A DNA stretch of 64,000 bases, from NCBI GenBank assembly GCA_016931715.1, contig JAFGEF010000102.1:32938-96937 (forward strand). The letters are read 5' to 3'. The translations under genes were made by a program, and so were the position numbers. The DNA comes from Sedimentisphaerales bacterium. Lineage in GTDB: Bacteria; Planctomycetota; Phycisphaerae; Sedimentisphaerales; Anaerobacaceae. The notes under the pieces are model-generated. The model saw nothing but the letters and a program-made list of their open reading frames with translations. It was not told where the DNA came from and did no database searches. Below, piece after piece: positions 43,775-53,532 of this stretch. The stretch's first letter is position 1; every line of letters begins with the position of its first letter.

Positions 43775-46700
43775 ATGCGTAAAAAAGTCTTGTTGGTTTT
43801 ATTTATTCTCGTTCTTTCAATTTTAATTTATCCTTCATTTGCTAATTCTTCCGGGCAAAAAATTGATCCCAACGAATCTCGCGCCTGGTACATTTTGAAC
43901 CAGGTTGATACTCAAAGCCTGATGGTTGGCCTGCCGCAGCGATTAGGAAAGGCAGTTATGTCAACTGAACGTCAGTCAACAATATGGCAGGGAGTAGATA
44001 ATGGCGGCAGTATCGAACTGGAAATCAAGGTTGAAGGTAAAAAAACAGGACAGATTTTCGTTGGTTTTTTTACTGATCCGAGATGGTGGCTGGAGCCTTC
44101 GAAACAAATCCGTGCCTTTCCGGGACCGGGTAGTTATAAAGTTGACAGGCTCATTCCGGGTAAATATTACATTGGAGCCATGATTGGTTCCATCCCTGTT
44201 CCGGATGCGCTGGGAGTGGACAATTTCTGGCCTGAATCTGTTCAGATTGAACAGGGTAAGAGCATCAAAGTCAAATTATTGCTTTCAGATAAATTTCAAA
44301 ATGCACCTTTTGGAGATGAAACAGAAGTAGCCAAGGGAAATGCGGGACAATATGAAGTAACCAATCCATCGCAATTAATTACGTTACAAACGCTCGATGA
44401 AAATGGCGATCCCGCTCCGTTTTGTCGTGTTGTTTTCGTTGACCGTGTCCCGAGCAATCCATCTCAGGTGAATTTCTTCCATGATAACGGCACGGATGAA
44501 AAAGGCTATGCCTATTACGACAAATTCTCAGGGCCGTTTACATTTAATGTTCAGCGTTTTGATTTTATACCGGAGAATTTTGCGCAGCGCTATCAGTTTA
44601 TGAGACTGGAAGAGCTTCATTATACCAAAGATCATGAAACTATATCTTTCAAATGGCCACCTTTTCCCACAGGCACAGGAAAGGTTAAAGGACGAATCCA
44701 CAATCAGTATGGAAAACCTCTCACAGAATATTATCTTACCGTCACACACGATATAAAAGGGAGCGCACAAAGTTCCGAAGATAACTATGGAATCGGGTAT
44801 AAAATCCCTGTAACCAATCCTGAAGGACGATTTGAGATTAATGATTTACCTTCAGGAAAATATACAGCAATGGTACGTGTGTTCGATTATCCTACTCATG
44901 TGTATAGTTTTAACATGGGGGAATTTACTATTACAGACGAACCTGATTCGATTACGGAATTTGTTCTTGAAGTCGAGGCTAAGGAGCTATTTTATGGACG
45001 TGCTTTCTATAAAGACGGCAGTCCAGTTTATCCGGCTTTTTATGAACTATTATTCCCAACGACAGAACAAATCTGGCCTACTGAAAAAGATGGTTCATTC
45101 AGAGTTGCTATTACTAAAAAAGAGCTTCAGGACTTGATGGAAACTACAGAAGGAAGAATTAATATATATGCACGTATAAATAATAAAAGAGTTAAAGCAG
45201 GTGAAGTTAATATTAAGCAATTATCAAAGGATTCAACGAATGTTACCAAATTTGAATTTGAAAAAATAGATTTACCTTCTGAAACAAAGACGACCGAAAC
45301 CGAAACTATACCACAAAATAAAAGCTCATTTACTCCTGCTATAAATCTTTCCTATGCGCCGTCATTAAAAGGAAAAGTTCTACCGGACTTGGAAAAATTT
45401 AAAACTACTCTATACCCTACAGATAGGAAAGACAGAATACTCATAATTTGTTTCTTTAATATAGAGCAACGACCGTCAAGAAACTTCATCATTGAGCTAA
45501 ATAAAAAAGCACAAGACCTTAAGGCAAAAGGTATCGAAATTATTGCGGTTCATAGTTCGGAGATAGAACAAACAGAACTGGATGACTGGTTGAAAGAAAA
45601 TAATATTTTATTCCCAGTCAGTACAATTAAAGACAATGCTGAACAAACACGTTTCAACTGGGGAGTAAAAGCACTTCCCTGGTTGATTCTGACTGATAGA
45701 AAACATATTATTCAGGCTGAAGGATTTTCCATAGATGAGCTTGATGTGAAAATAAATGATTCCGATGAAAGTTCATCGAATGTATTTGAGCCGGATACTG
45801 TTTTGGAACGTATGAAAACTGCGGACGCCGCTATGGCCAAAGGTTTTACTGTTACCGGAATAGGCGGATTCTGCAGGCAGTGGACTGTAACTATGGGTGA
45901 AGGTTCCTGTATTATCGTGAGAAAACTGCGCAGCTCTTCGCCAACAGCAGAAGATATTATAGAACATAATAAAATACCAGTGCTTGGAGGACGTAGTCAA
46001 CCTGTCGATGTGAACTCCAGGCCTTTAAGAGCTTTTATAGTGGAGCAGAGTATTACCTATTTTGACCCGAACTGTTCAGCAAATAAAGATTTCGTAAATA
46101 CTTACAAGTTAACATCAGAGGAAAAAGTAGAGATGTCACTTGAGCATGCTGTTATTGATTTTGAAAAGCCCGAAGCTCTCACCTATAGTTTTTCTTATAG
46201 AATGTTTGTCTGGTCATTGGGTCGAGGATTTTCAAAAAATATCGAAGATATTACATCCGCGATCCTCTTACCAAATGGTAATTTGAAATGCCAGGCAACT
46301 GTGCGTGATTACGAAAGCAAATCCAAACGATGGGAATTGGTGGTCGATCCAAAGCAAGACTTTTTAGTAAAGTCGGCTACGTATTTCCGTGATTCGGAGC
46401 CGTATTATAAAATTGATGTTAATGAAACCTCACAAGTCGGTGATATGTTCATAGCTAAAAAAACCAATTGGCAGGGTCCTTTGGGCGCAAAAGCACAACT
46501 GACTTATGAGTCTGTAGAGCTTAGACCTGATTTGGAATTGATAAAATCGGTTCAACGGGAACTTTTCGGGCCTTATACTACCAGTGCTGATGTTCGCGAT
46601 GATACTGGTTCTGAAACTGTATATAAGTTCAAGGAGATAGGTGAAACATACAGGTTGGCTTTTATTTCACTTTCGGATAGAGAGCTTCCAAATATTTATG

Positions 46701-47080
46701 GTTTATGCCCGGTTCTGAAATCGGAACAACTTAAAGAAAAATATATTCTGGTTTGTTTTTTCGATATAGAGCAGCGGCCGTCAAGGAATTGCATTCTTGA
46801 GCTAAATAAAAAAGCACCAGAGCTTAAGACGCTGGATATCGAAATCATCGCTGTGCATTCCTCGAAGATTGAACAGGCAAAACTCGATGAATGGCTAAAA
46901 GAAAATAATATTTCGTTCCGTAAGGGAATGATTCAAGAGAATGAAGAACAAACACGTTTCAACTGGGGCGTTAAGGCTTTACCCTGGTTGATTCTTACAG
47001 ATAAAGAACATATCGTTCAAGCAGAAGGATTTTCTTTAAATGAGCTTGATGATAAAATAGAGACAATAACAGAAAAATAA
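43775..47080 (+). CDS. large exported protein with two cysteine-less thioredoxin-fold domains
   Basis: 1101 residues. Signal peptide (residues 1-24), then carboxypeptidase-regulatory-like beta domains (about 205-410: KGRIHNQYGKPLTEYYLTVT, GRFEINDLPSGKYTAMVRVF). Two thioredoxin-fold domains of about 105 residues lie at about 565-670 and 990-1101. Both contain FxIEQRPSRN where an active thioredoxin has WCxxC, and both keep NWGVKALPWLILTD with the cis-Pro. A region of about 690-985 with a FCRQWTVTMGEG start is of unknown fold. The domains are probably binding, not redox-active, modules. AAAGGAG precedes the ATG. First gene of the array. Confidence 0.85.
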   Translation: MRKKVLLVLFILVLSILIYPSFANSSGQKIDPNESRAWYILNQVDTQSLMVGLPQRLGKAVMSTERQSTIWQGVDNGGSIELEIKVEGKKTGQIFVGFFTDPRWWLEPSKQIRAFPGPGSYKVDRLIPGKYYIGAMIGSIPVPDALGVDNFWPESVQIEQGKSIKVKLLLSDKFQNAPFGDETEVAKGNAGQYEVTNPSQLITLQTLDENGDPAPFCRVVFVDRVPSNPSQVNFFHDNGTDEKGYAYYDKFSGPFTFNVQRFDFIPENFAQRYQFMRLEELHYTKDHETISFKWPPFPTGTGKVKGRIHNQYGKPLTEYYLTVTHDIKGSAQSSEDNYGIGYKIPVTNPEGRFEINDLPSGKYTAMVRVFDYPTHVYSFNMGEFTITDEPDSITEFVLEVEAKELFYGRAFYKDGSPVYPAFYELLFPTTEQIWPTEKDGSFRVAITKKELQDLMETTEGRINIYARINNKRVKAGEVNIKQLSKDSTNVTKFEFEKIDLPSETKTTETETIPQNKSSFTPAINLSYAPSLKGKVLPDLEKFKTTLYPTDRKDRILIICFFNIEQRPSRNFIIELNKKAQDLKAKGIEIIAVHSSEIEQTELDDWLKENNILFPVSTIKDNAEQTRFNWGVKALPWLILTDRKHIIQAEGFSIDELDVKINDSDESSSNVFEPDTVLERMKTADAAMAKGFTVTGIGGFCRQWTVTMGEGSCIIVRKLRSSSPTAEDIIEHNKIPVLGGRSQPVDVNSRPLRAFIVEQSITYFDPNCSANKDFVNTYKLTSEEKVEMSLEHAVIDFEKPEALTYSFSYRMFVWSLGRGFSKNIEDITSAILLPNGNLKCQATVRDYESKSKRWELVVDPKQDFLVKSATYFRDSEPYYKIDVNETSQVGDMFIAKKTNWQGPLGAKAQLTYESVELRPDLELIKSVQRELFGPYTTSADVRDDTGSETVYKFKEIGETYRLAFISLSDRELPNIYGLCPVLKSEQLKEKYILVCFFDIEQRPSRNCILELNKKAPELKTLDIEIIAVHSSKIEQAKLDEWLKENNISFRKGMIQENEEQTRFNWGVKALPWLILTDKEHIVQAEGFSLNELDDKIETITEK

Positions 47081-47104
47081 GGATATAAAAAGAGAGATTT
47101 TATT

Positions 47105-48445
47105 ATGGTCAAAAAACAGGAAGTTAAAGGCAAAAGCAAAAGAGTGAAAAAGTATCATATACTTCTACTGGTTCTGTTTTTATTTCTTTTGGGGGGAATA
47201 GTCGTACAACATAGATACGGTACGAAAAGTAAGCTGCATAGAAAAATTGAGGAGTTTCGTGCCGCTGGTTATCCTGTTTCATTAAAAGAGCTTGATAAAT
47301 TATATTCCATACCTGAAGGCGCAGAAAACGCCGCTGATCTTATAATGGATGCAATATCTGATTATAACGAACCAAACGATTCCAGTGTCTTAGATATTGC
47401 TGGTGGGATAAATCCAAGACCTTTGCCAGAAGAAATTATAAAATCCGCGACTACATATCTCAAGAATAATCAAAAGAGTCTTGAGTTACTACACAAAGCA
47501 GGAGTTTTGAAATTTTTCAGGTATCCGGCTAACATAAGTGCCGGCCAGACACCTAAACTTTTTAATATTCAAAAAATGGTGAAACTTCTTTGTGTTGATG
47601 CGGTTATAAATGCTGAAAACGGCGATAGTGAAGCTGCCGCTAAATCATTGTTAAACAGTTTTAGCATTGTAAACTCTCTTTCTGACGTCCCTTTTTCAAT
47701 AGGCCAGCATTGTAGAATGGTTTATCTGGAAGATAGTATTTTAAGCCTTGAGCATATTATAAATACAATTGATTATAATGATGAACAATTAGCTCAGCTT
47801 TTTAAGACAATGGCAGACAAGCAAAGACTTTCAGGTATCTCCTATGGTTTTACTGGTGAGCTTTGCCAAGCAATAAGTCAATTTGAGGACATCATGGCTT
47901 CTAATGAACCTTTTCGTGACCTTTCCTTTTCACAGAGACTTTTCTATTCTGTTTACAAAAGCGTTGGACTTATCGAATCTGATTGTGTCATTTATTTAGA
48001 TATCTTAGATAAGTATATCAAAGCAGGAAAACTCCCCCTGGAAAAACGCCTTGACGCCGACAAACAGATTAAAAATGAGACAAGTAATATTTCAAGAATC
48101 CATGTTGAGTTGAAAGGAGCTTTTACGCTCTATTCAAGATTCTTTTCTGACGAATTGGTTAGTATATCCAGGCTACGCACCGCCTTGGCCGCTCTCGCTA
48201 TCCAGCGATACAGATTAAAAAATAACAAATTACCCGATTCGCTGAGCAATCTTGTTCCTGAATATCTTGACTCTGTTCCTTCAGACCCATTTAACGGAAA
48301 GGAATTACGATATAAAAAACTCGATTCAGGTTTTGTTGTTCACAGTGTTGACCAGGATTTAATTGACGATGGCGGCCAAGAGGAACCAAAGAAGAGACAG
48401 CAAAAAGTACTTCGATACGATATTACCTTTACTATAAAAAAATAA
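47105..48445 (+). CDS. membrane-anchored protein of planctomycete type
   Basis: 446 residues. One N-terminal membrane helix (about 17-36, HILLLVLFLFLLGGIVV) and a helical body; near the C-terminus RTALAALAIQRYRLKNNKLP, SLSNLVPEYLDSVPSDPFNG and GFVVHSVDQDLIDDGGQ make a motif that recurs in hypothetical proteins of planctomycetes and resembles the tail of type II secretion pseudopilin-like proteins. Function unknown. It lies 24 bp after the large exported protein and 13 bp before the first LRR gene. Confidence 0.75.
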   Translation: MVKKQEVKGKSKRVKKYHILLLVLFLFLLGGIVVQHRYGTKSKLHRKIEEFRAAGYPVSLKELDKLYSIPEGAENAADLIMDAISDYNEPNDSSVLDIAGGINPRPLPEEIIKSATTYLKNNQKSLELLHKAGVLKFFRYPANISAGQTPKLFNIQKMVKLLCVDAVINAENGDSEAAAKSLLNSFSIVNSLSDVPFSIGQHCRMVYLEDSILSLEHIINTIDYNDEQLAQLFKTMADKQRLSGISYGFTGELCQAISQFEDIMASNEPFRDLSFSQRLFYSVYKSVGLIESDCVIYLDILDKYIKAGKLPLEKRLDADKQIKNETSNISRIHVELKGAFTLYSRFFSDELVSISRLRTALAALAIQRYRLKNNKLPDSLSNLVPEYLDSVPSDPFNGKELRYKKLDSGFVVHSVDQDLIDDGGQEEPKKRQQKVLRYDITFTIKK

Positions 48446-48458
48446 GAGAAATTTTAAA

Positions 48459-49433
48459 ATGAGCAAAAAGAAATCATCCTGGAGAAAATACACACTTGCG
48501 GCTGTTGTTCTTTTGTTATTAATAACGCTTGCATTAGTTTTGAGTTGGTTCAGTCAGGAACAAAAACCAGATCCGGCCAGTGAGAAAACCATTCGTCAGG
48601 CTGTCGCCGGATTATTGGGTAAAGATCCAAATAATCTTACTGATCATGACTATACGAGAATCACCGAATTTGCTCTTTCAAAAAATGAGCTTTACGATAT
48701 AAAACTTTTTATGAAATTTACAAATCTGCGGGAACTCAGTTTATATTTTATTACTTATCCGGAAAACGTTAAACCAAAATGGATGATAATTCTGTCAAAA
48801 CTTGGAATTTTCAATTTTGAAGATAGATTTTATATCGATTTAAGTCCGCTTGAAAAGCTTGACAATCTTGAAACGCTTAATATACAAAATACTCAGATTA
48901 AGAACATCAAGCCGCTTGCAGGTCTGATTAATCTTAAAGGTCTTGTACTTATGAGTACTCAGGTATCTGACCTTGAACCAATAAAGGGATTGAAAAATCT
49001 GCAAACACTTTGTTTGTCCAGCATACAACCGTTTGATCTTAAGCCATTGGAAGGATTAACCAATCTCCAGCGTCTTACCGTGTTCAGTCTTGATGGAAAA
49101 TTCACACCTGATTTAAGTCCACTTGAGAAGCTGGTCAATTTAAAGAGGCTCGAACTGTCATTTTCACCGAATTTGGACATTAGACAGCTTTCAGTTCTCA
49201 ATAACATTAAAGAGCTTTCACTCAATGATACTCAGGTATCCGAGCTTGATCCGTTAAAAAATCTAACAGGACTTGAAAAACTGGATATTTCGGGGACTCC
49301 GGTTTCCAATCTTGACTCACTAAGAGAATTAATTTACCTACAACAGCTTAATTTAACAAATTGCAATAATATAACAGCTGAGCAGGTAGAAGATTTGCAA
49401 AAAGCGTTGCCAAAACTGAAAATTTCGAGATGA
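48459..49433 (+). CDS. membrane-anchored leucine-rich-repeat protein 1
   Basis: 324 residues. A short basic start, one membrane helix (about 11-30), a conserved cap (DPASEKTIRQAVAGLLGKDP then NNLTDHDYTRITEF), then internalin-like 22-residue LRRs of the form L-x-PL-x-x-L-x-N-L-x-x-L-x-L-x-x-T-x-V-S-D, and the family end NCNNITAEQVEDLQKALPKL. The second LRR block is less regular (FSLDGKFTPDLSPLEKLVNL). The LRR face normally binds protein ligands; the anchor puts it outside the cytoplasmic membrane. The stop overlaps the next start by four bases (ATGA). Confidence 0.88.
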   Translation: MSKKKSSWRKYTLAAVVLLLLITLALVLSWFSQEQKPDPASEKTIRQAVAGLLGKDPNNLTDHDYTRITEFALSKNELYDIKLFMKFTNLRELSLYFITYPENVKPKWMIILSKLGIFNFEDRFYIDLSPLEKLDNLETLNIQNTQIKNIKPLAGLINLKGLVLMSTQVSDLEPIKGLKNLQTLCLSSIQPFDLKPLEGLTNLQRLTVFSLDGKFTPDLSPLEKLVNLKRLELSFSPNLDIRQLSVLNNIKELSLNDTQVSELDPLKNLTGLEKLDISGTPVSNLDSLRELIYLQQLNLTNCNNITAEQVEDLQKALPKLKISR

Positions 49434-50218
49434 AAATGAATAAAATATTTGAAAATAAATCATATTATCGTAAATATATAATAGTAGTTGTTATTATATT
49501 TCTATTAATAACCACGGCTTTGGTTTTTAGTCTGCTTTCACAAAAACCCAAAATCGATCCGGCAAGTGAATTACTAATTCGCCAGGCTGCCGCGTATAAA
49601 CTTAACAAAGATCCTAATAATCTGACAGACAAAGATTTTTCTAAAATAAAAGTACTTCATTTCGCCGAGGTTAAGCAAGATTCCGGAAAATCATCTACTA
49701 TTGTGCGAATGTACAAGGGACTTACAGAACTAACTTTTCTCAAGAAATTCACGAATTTAGAAAAGCTGAATCTTAGTAATATTCGTTTAAATAAAAGTAT
49801 TCCGAAATGGATGAAAATATTGGAAAGATTAGGCATTATCAATCTTGAGGATAGATATACAATTGATGTAAGCCCAATTTCTGAATTGAAAAATCTCAAG
49901 GTACTTGATCTTAGTGGTTTTCCAATAAAAAGTCTAAAACCTTTATCAAATCTTACAAATCTTAAAATGCTCGATATTTCAGAAACTCCAATATCTAACA
50001 TAGAACCATTAAAAAAACTTACTAACTTGGAACAGGTTGTAATGTTAGGTTGCAAAAATATTACAGATAAACAAGTTGAGGATTTACAAAAGGCCCTTCC
50101 GAATCTTCATATAGCTTATTTAAAAGTAATACCAAAAAATATTCCTCAACCATCTTATCGTCCTATGTGGGAATTTGAAGATTATCTGCCGGAGTCTGAG
50201 TTAGAAGATGGAGAATAA
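49430..50218 (+). CDS. membrane-anchored leucine-rich-repeat protein 2
   Basis: 262 residues, the shortest member. Membrane helix about 15-35, cap IDPASELLIRQAAAYKLNKD, the shared PKWMKILERLGIINLEDRYT segment, only about three LRRs, then NITDKQVEDLQKALPNLHIA. Unlike its paralogues it carries an extra tail of about 30 residues rich in Pro and Glu (IPQPSYRPMWEFEDYLPESE). It overlaps both neighbours (4 bp before, 11 bp after), which points to translational coupling. Confidence 0.85.
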   Translation: MKMNKIFENKSYYRKYIIVVVIIFLLITTALVFSLLSQKPKIDPASELLIRQAAAYKLNKDPNNLTDKDFSKIKVLHFAEVKQDSGKSSTIVRMYKGLTELTFLKKFTNLEKLNLSNIRLNKSIPKWMKILERLGIINLEDRYTIDVSPISELKNLKVLDLSGFPIKSLKPLSNLTNLKMLDISETPISNIEPLKKLTNLEQVVMLGCKNITDKQVEDLQKALPNLHIAYLKVIPKNIPQPSYRPMWEFEDYLPESELEDGE

Positions 50219-51125
50219 AGAAAAAATAATTGAAAAGAAACTCTTTAAAAGGAAATACATACTTGCGACTGCTGTTTTATCGTTATTAATAATAGCCGCT
50301 TTGGTTTTTAATTGGTTCAATAATGAGCAAAAACCTGATCCGGCCAGCGAAAAAATAATTCGCGAAGCGGCCGCAGCGCAACTCAATAAAGACCCGAATG
50401 AATTAACTGACGAAGATTTTGCAAAGATAACGGAAATAAATATTTACCGAAAAGAACTTACTGATATTAAACTGCTTGAAAAATTTACAAATTTACAATC
50501 TCTTGAAATGTATGATATTAGATTTCCAGAAAAAGAAATACCATTTTGGATGAAAATTTTAGCAAAACTCGGCGTTTTCGATTTATCAAAGAGATTCAGT
50601 ATAGAATTAAGCCCGCTGAAAAATCTTACAAATCTTCAAAATCTTAATCTTGGCAGTTCACAGATATCCAATATTGAGCCATTAAAGGAACTTAAGAACC
50701 TGCAAAGTCTTATACTTAGTAGGACGAATGTTATTGATATTAAGCCTCTTGTGAATCTTGCAAACCTTCAATCGCTTAAACTGACGAGTACGCAGGTTAG
50801 TGACGTCAAACCGCTTGTGAATCTTATTAACTTGCAATCACTTAAGCTTGGAGGTTCGAAAGTAGCTGATATTAAGCCTCTTGCGAATCTTACAAACCTG
50901 GAATTGCTTAACCTTTCGGACACGCAGGTCAATGATATCAAATCTCTTGCAAATTTGAAAAAATTGATATTTCTATATCTTAACGATACGCAGGTCAGCG
51001 ACATGAGCTCCTTAACGAATCTTAAAAACCTTCGGGAGCTTTATATCCAAAATTGTGAAAATGTAAACGATGAGCAGGTGGAAGATTTACAAAAAGCTTT
51101 GCCTAACCTTAAAATTGAAAGATAA
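50208..51125 (+). CDS. membrane-anchored leucine-rich-repeat protein 3
   Basis: 305 residues. Membrane helix about 15-35, cap PDPASEKIIREAAAAQLNKD, then about seven LRRs, among them very regular ones (VSDVKPLVNLINLQSLKLGG, VADIKPLANLTNLELLNLSD). The C-terminus NVNDEQVEDLQKALPNLKIE is the family end. The neighbouring repeats (IKPLVNL, VKPLVNL, IKPLANL) are nearly identical, suggesting recent repeat duplication. It begins inside the end of the previous gene and the next gene starts two bases after its stop. Confidence 0.88.
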   Translation: MENKEKIIEKKLFKRKYILATAVLSLLIIAALVFNWFNNEQKPDPASEKIIREAAAAQLNKDPNELTDEDFAKITEINIYRKELTDIKLLEKFTNLQSLEMYDIRFPEKEIPFWMKILAKLGVFDLSKRFSIELSPLKNLTNLQNLNLGSSQISNIEPLKELKNLQSLILSRTNVIDIKPLVNLANLQSLKLTSTQVSDVKPLVNLINLQSLKLGGSKVADIKPLANLTNLELLNLSDTQVNDIKSLANLKKLIFLYLNDTQVSDMSSLTNLKNLRELYIQNCENVNDEQVEDLQKALPNLKIER

Positions 51126-51127
51126 AA

Positions 51128-52306
51128 ATGAAAGAAACAAAAGAAAAACAAAACGTTTCAAAAAAGAAATCTGTGCGTAATATATTTATAGTTGCAGTTA
51201 TTTTTTTATTTATAGTCGCCGCTTTGGTTTTGATTTCTTTCACGCACGAACCAAAATCTGACCCAGCCAGCGAGAAAATAATCCGTGAAGCAGCCGCGAA
51301 GCAACTCAACATAGATCCGAATGATATGACTGACGAGGATTTTGCTCAGATTAAGATACTATATATATACGGAAAAGAACTTTGCGATATCAAACTGCTT
51401 GATAAATTTATAAATCTTGAAAGGCTGGATCTCGCCGCTATTCAATTTCCTCGCGATAGAATTCCAAAATGGATGAAACTATTGGAAAAAACAGGTGTCG
51501 TAAATACGAACGAGAGATTCACTATTGATTTAACTCCTCTTGAAAAATTGACTAAGATGGAAGCACTTGTTTTGAGGCATATGACCATAATTCCAACTGA
51601 TGATGTATCATTCTTAAGTTTCCCTATTACTAGTGAATATGCACCTTTTAAGAATCTCGGGCCAATATCATCTCTTGAAAATCTTAAAGAGCTGAATTTG
51701 AATGGAGCATTAGTTCGTGACCTTGAACCAATTAAGAAACTTAAAAATCTGGAGATACTCAATTTATCAAAATCTAATGTAACCAATATTAAGCCATTAA
51801 ACGGATTGGTTAAGCTCAAGATTCTTGATTTGACTGAAACCGCTGTTAATGACCTCGAACCTTTAAGAAAATTATCAAATCTCGAAGAACTTTATTTGGG
51901 CAATACAAAAGTTTCAAGTCTTGAGCCTTTGACGGGACTCAAGAATCTTGATACTTTGCAATTTTTTAATACAGAAGTCTCTGATCTTGAGCCATTAAAG
52001 GGGCTGACAAATTTAAGAGTTTTGTCTGTATTTAGCAATAAACTTACTAATCTTGAACCACTCAGAAACCTGGCGAAGCTTGAAGAAATTGTCCTTGTTG
52101 AAAAACAAGTTTATGATATTGAACCGATCAGTCAGTTGAAAAAACTTGAAAATCTTAATATTAACAACTCTTTAATTTCTAACATAGAACCATTGAAAGA
52201 ACTGTCTGCACTCAAGAGACTTAATATTAACAATTGTCACGAAATATCTGATAAGCAGGTCGAAGATTTGCAAAAGGCTCTGCCAAACCTGAAAATTATG
52301 AAATGA
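51128..52306 (+). CDS. membrane-anchored leucine-rich-repeat protein 4
   Basis: 392 residues. Membrane helix about 17-36, cap SDPASEKIIREAAAKQLNID, the RIPKWMKLLEKTGVVNTNER segment, an insertion of about 25 residues before the LRR block (IIPTDDVSFLSFPITSEYAP), then about eight LRRs and ISDKQVEDLQKALPNLKIMK. It starts two bases after the previous stop and ends in a four-base overlap with the next gene. Confidence 0.88.
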   Translation: MKETKEKQNVSKKKSVRNIFIVAVIFLFIVAALVLISFTHEPKSDPASEKIIREAAAKQLNIDPNDMTDEDFAQIKILYIYGKELCDIKLLDKFINLERLDLAAIQFPRDRIPKWMKLLEKTGVVNTNERFTIDLTPLEKLTKMEALVLRHMTIIPTDDVSFLSFPITSEYAPFKNLGPISSLENLKELNLNGALVRDLEPIKKLKNLEILNLSKSNVTNIKPLNGLVKLKILDLTETAVNDLEPLRKLSNLEELYLGNTKVSSLEPLTGLKNLDTLQFFNTEVSDLEPLKGLTNLRVLSVFSNKLTNLEPLRNLAKLEEIVLVEKQVYDIEPISQLKKLENLNINNSLISNIEPLKELSALKRLNINNCHEISDKQVEDLQKALPNLKIMK

Positions 52307-53418
52307 AAATGAACGATATTATGGAAAAACAAAACGATTCTGAAAAGAAACCGTCGATCCGGAAATACATAATCGCGGCTGTTCTTATTGCTTTTTTAAT
52401 AACGCCCATTTTTGTGTTTATGTATCTCAAGTCGAAATCCGACCCGGCCAGCGAGAAAATAATTCGCGAGGCAGCAGCAAGGCAACTTAATAAAGATCCG
52501 AATGATTTAACTAATGAGGATTTTGCGAGAATAACCGAACTTTGCGCAGCGGAAACAGAGCAGATGGAAATTCGTGGAGAAATGGTCGAAATACATAAAA
52601 GGGCTGAACTTTCTGATATAAGGTTGCTCAAGAAATTCATTAACCTGGAAAAGCTTGACCTTAGCTCTTTAACTTATCCTCAAAAAAATATACCCAGGTG
52701 GATGAAGCTTTTGGGAAAATTAGGTATTATTGATTTGTCTAAAAGGTTACTTCTTGATTTGGAACCTTTGAAAAAACTAACAAAGCTCAAAGAATTGAAT
52801 TTAAATACCACAAAGATACAAAGCATCAAGCCGCTCTCAAAATTGACTAATCTCGAGGTTCTTGAATTGTATATGGTGGAAATATCTGATATAAGTCCAC
52901 TCAAAAATCTGACGAACCTGAGGGAACTTCAAATTGCAGGTAATCCTATAAGGGATTTTAGACCGCTAAACGGACTGGACAATCTGGAAATACTTCACAT
53001 GCAAGGAACGGAAATTACTGATCTCAACGTAATAAAGAATTTGACTTATTTGCGAGAGCTTGAACTTATTAGTACCGATGTATCGAATCTCGAGCCGCTG
53101 CGAGGTATGAAGAAATTGCAAAAACTCGATCTGTATGAAACTAAAGTTTCCGACCTTGAGCCTATAAGTGAGTTAGTTGAATTGAAGTTTATTCGACTTA
53201 ATAATAATCCTCTTTCTAATATAGAACCTTTAAAGAATCTCACAAACCTGGAGCACCTCGATATAAGCGGCACGAAAGTTAGTGACCTTGAGCCACTTAA
53301 GCAATTAAAAAAACTTAAGTCGATGTATATTCTTGACTGTATTAATATTACTGATGAACAAATAGAAAATTTAAAGAAAGCGTTTCCTGATGTTTTAATA
53401 AATGTGAGGTATCTGTAG
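52303..53418 (+). CDS. membrane-anchored leucine-rich-repeat protein 5
   Basis: 371 residues. Membrane helix about 22-42, cap SDPASEKIIREAAARQLNKD, an extra 17-residue charged insert after the cap (ETEQMEIRGEMVEIHKRAEL), the PRWMKLLGKLGIIDLSKRLL segment, about eight LRRs (VSNLEPLRGMKKLQKLDLYE) and a diverged end (NITDEQIENLKKAFPDVLIN). It overlaps the previous gene by ATGA. It is followed by a 114-bp gap and a non-LRR gene. Confidence 0.88.
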   Translation: MKMNDIMEKQNDSEKKPSIRKYIIAAVLIAFLITPIFVFMYLKSKSDPASEKIIREAAARQLNKDPNDLTNEDFARITELCAAETEQMEIRGEMVEIHKRAELSDIRLLKKFINLEKLDLSSLTYPQKNIPRWMKLLGKLGIIDLSKRLLLDLEPLKKLTKLKELNLNTTKIQSIKPLSKLTNLEVLELYMVEISDISPLKNLTNLRELQIAGNPIRDFRPLNGLDNLEILHMQGTEITDLNVIKNLTYLRELELISTDVSNLEPLRGMKKLQKLDLYETKVSDLEPISELVELKFIRLNNNPLSNIEPLKNLTNLEHLDISGTKVSDLEPLKQLKKLKSMYILDCINITDEQIENLKKAFPDVLINVRYL

Positions 53419-53532
53419 ATGTAAACTTACTGATAAATATTTTTTACAAAACTTTTACTTTGTTCTGAAACAGAAATATATGATACTAAGAGTTGTTGTA
53501 GATTATTTGGATTCAGAATTTGGAGGCACATC

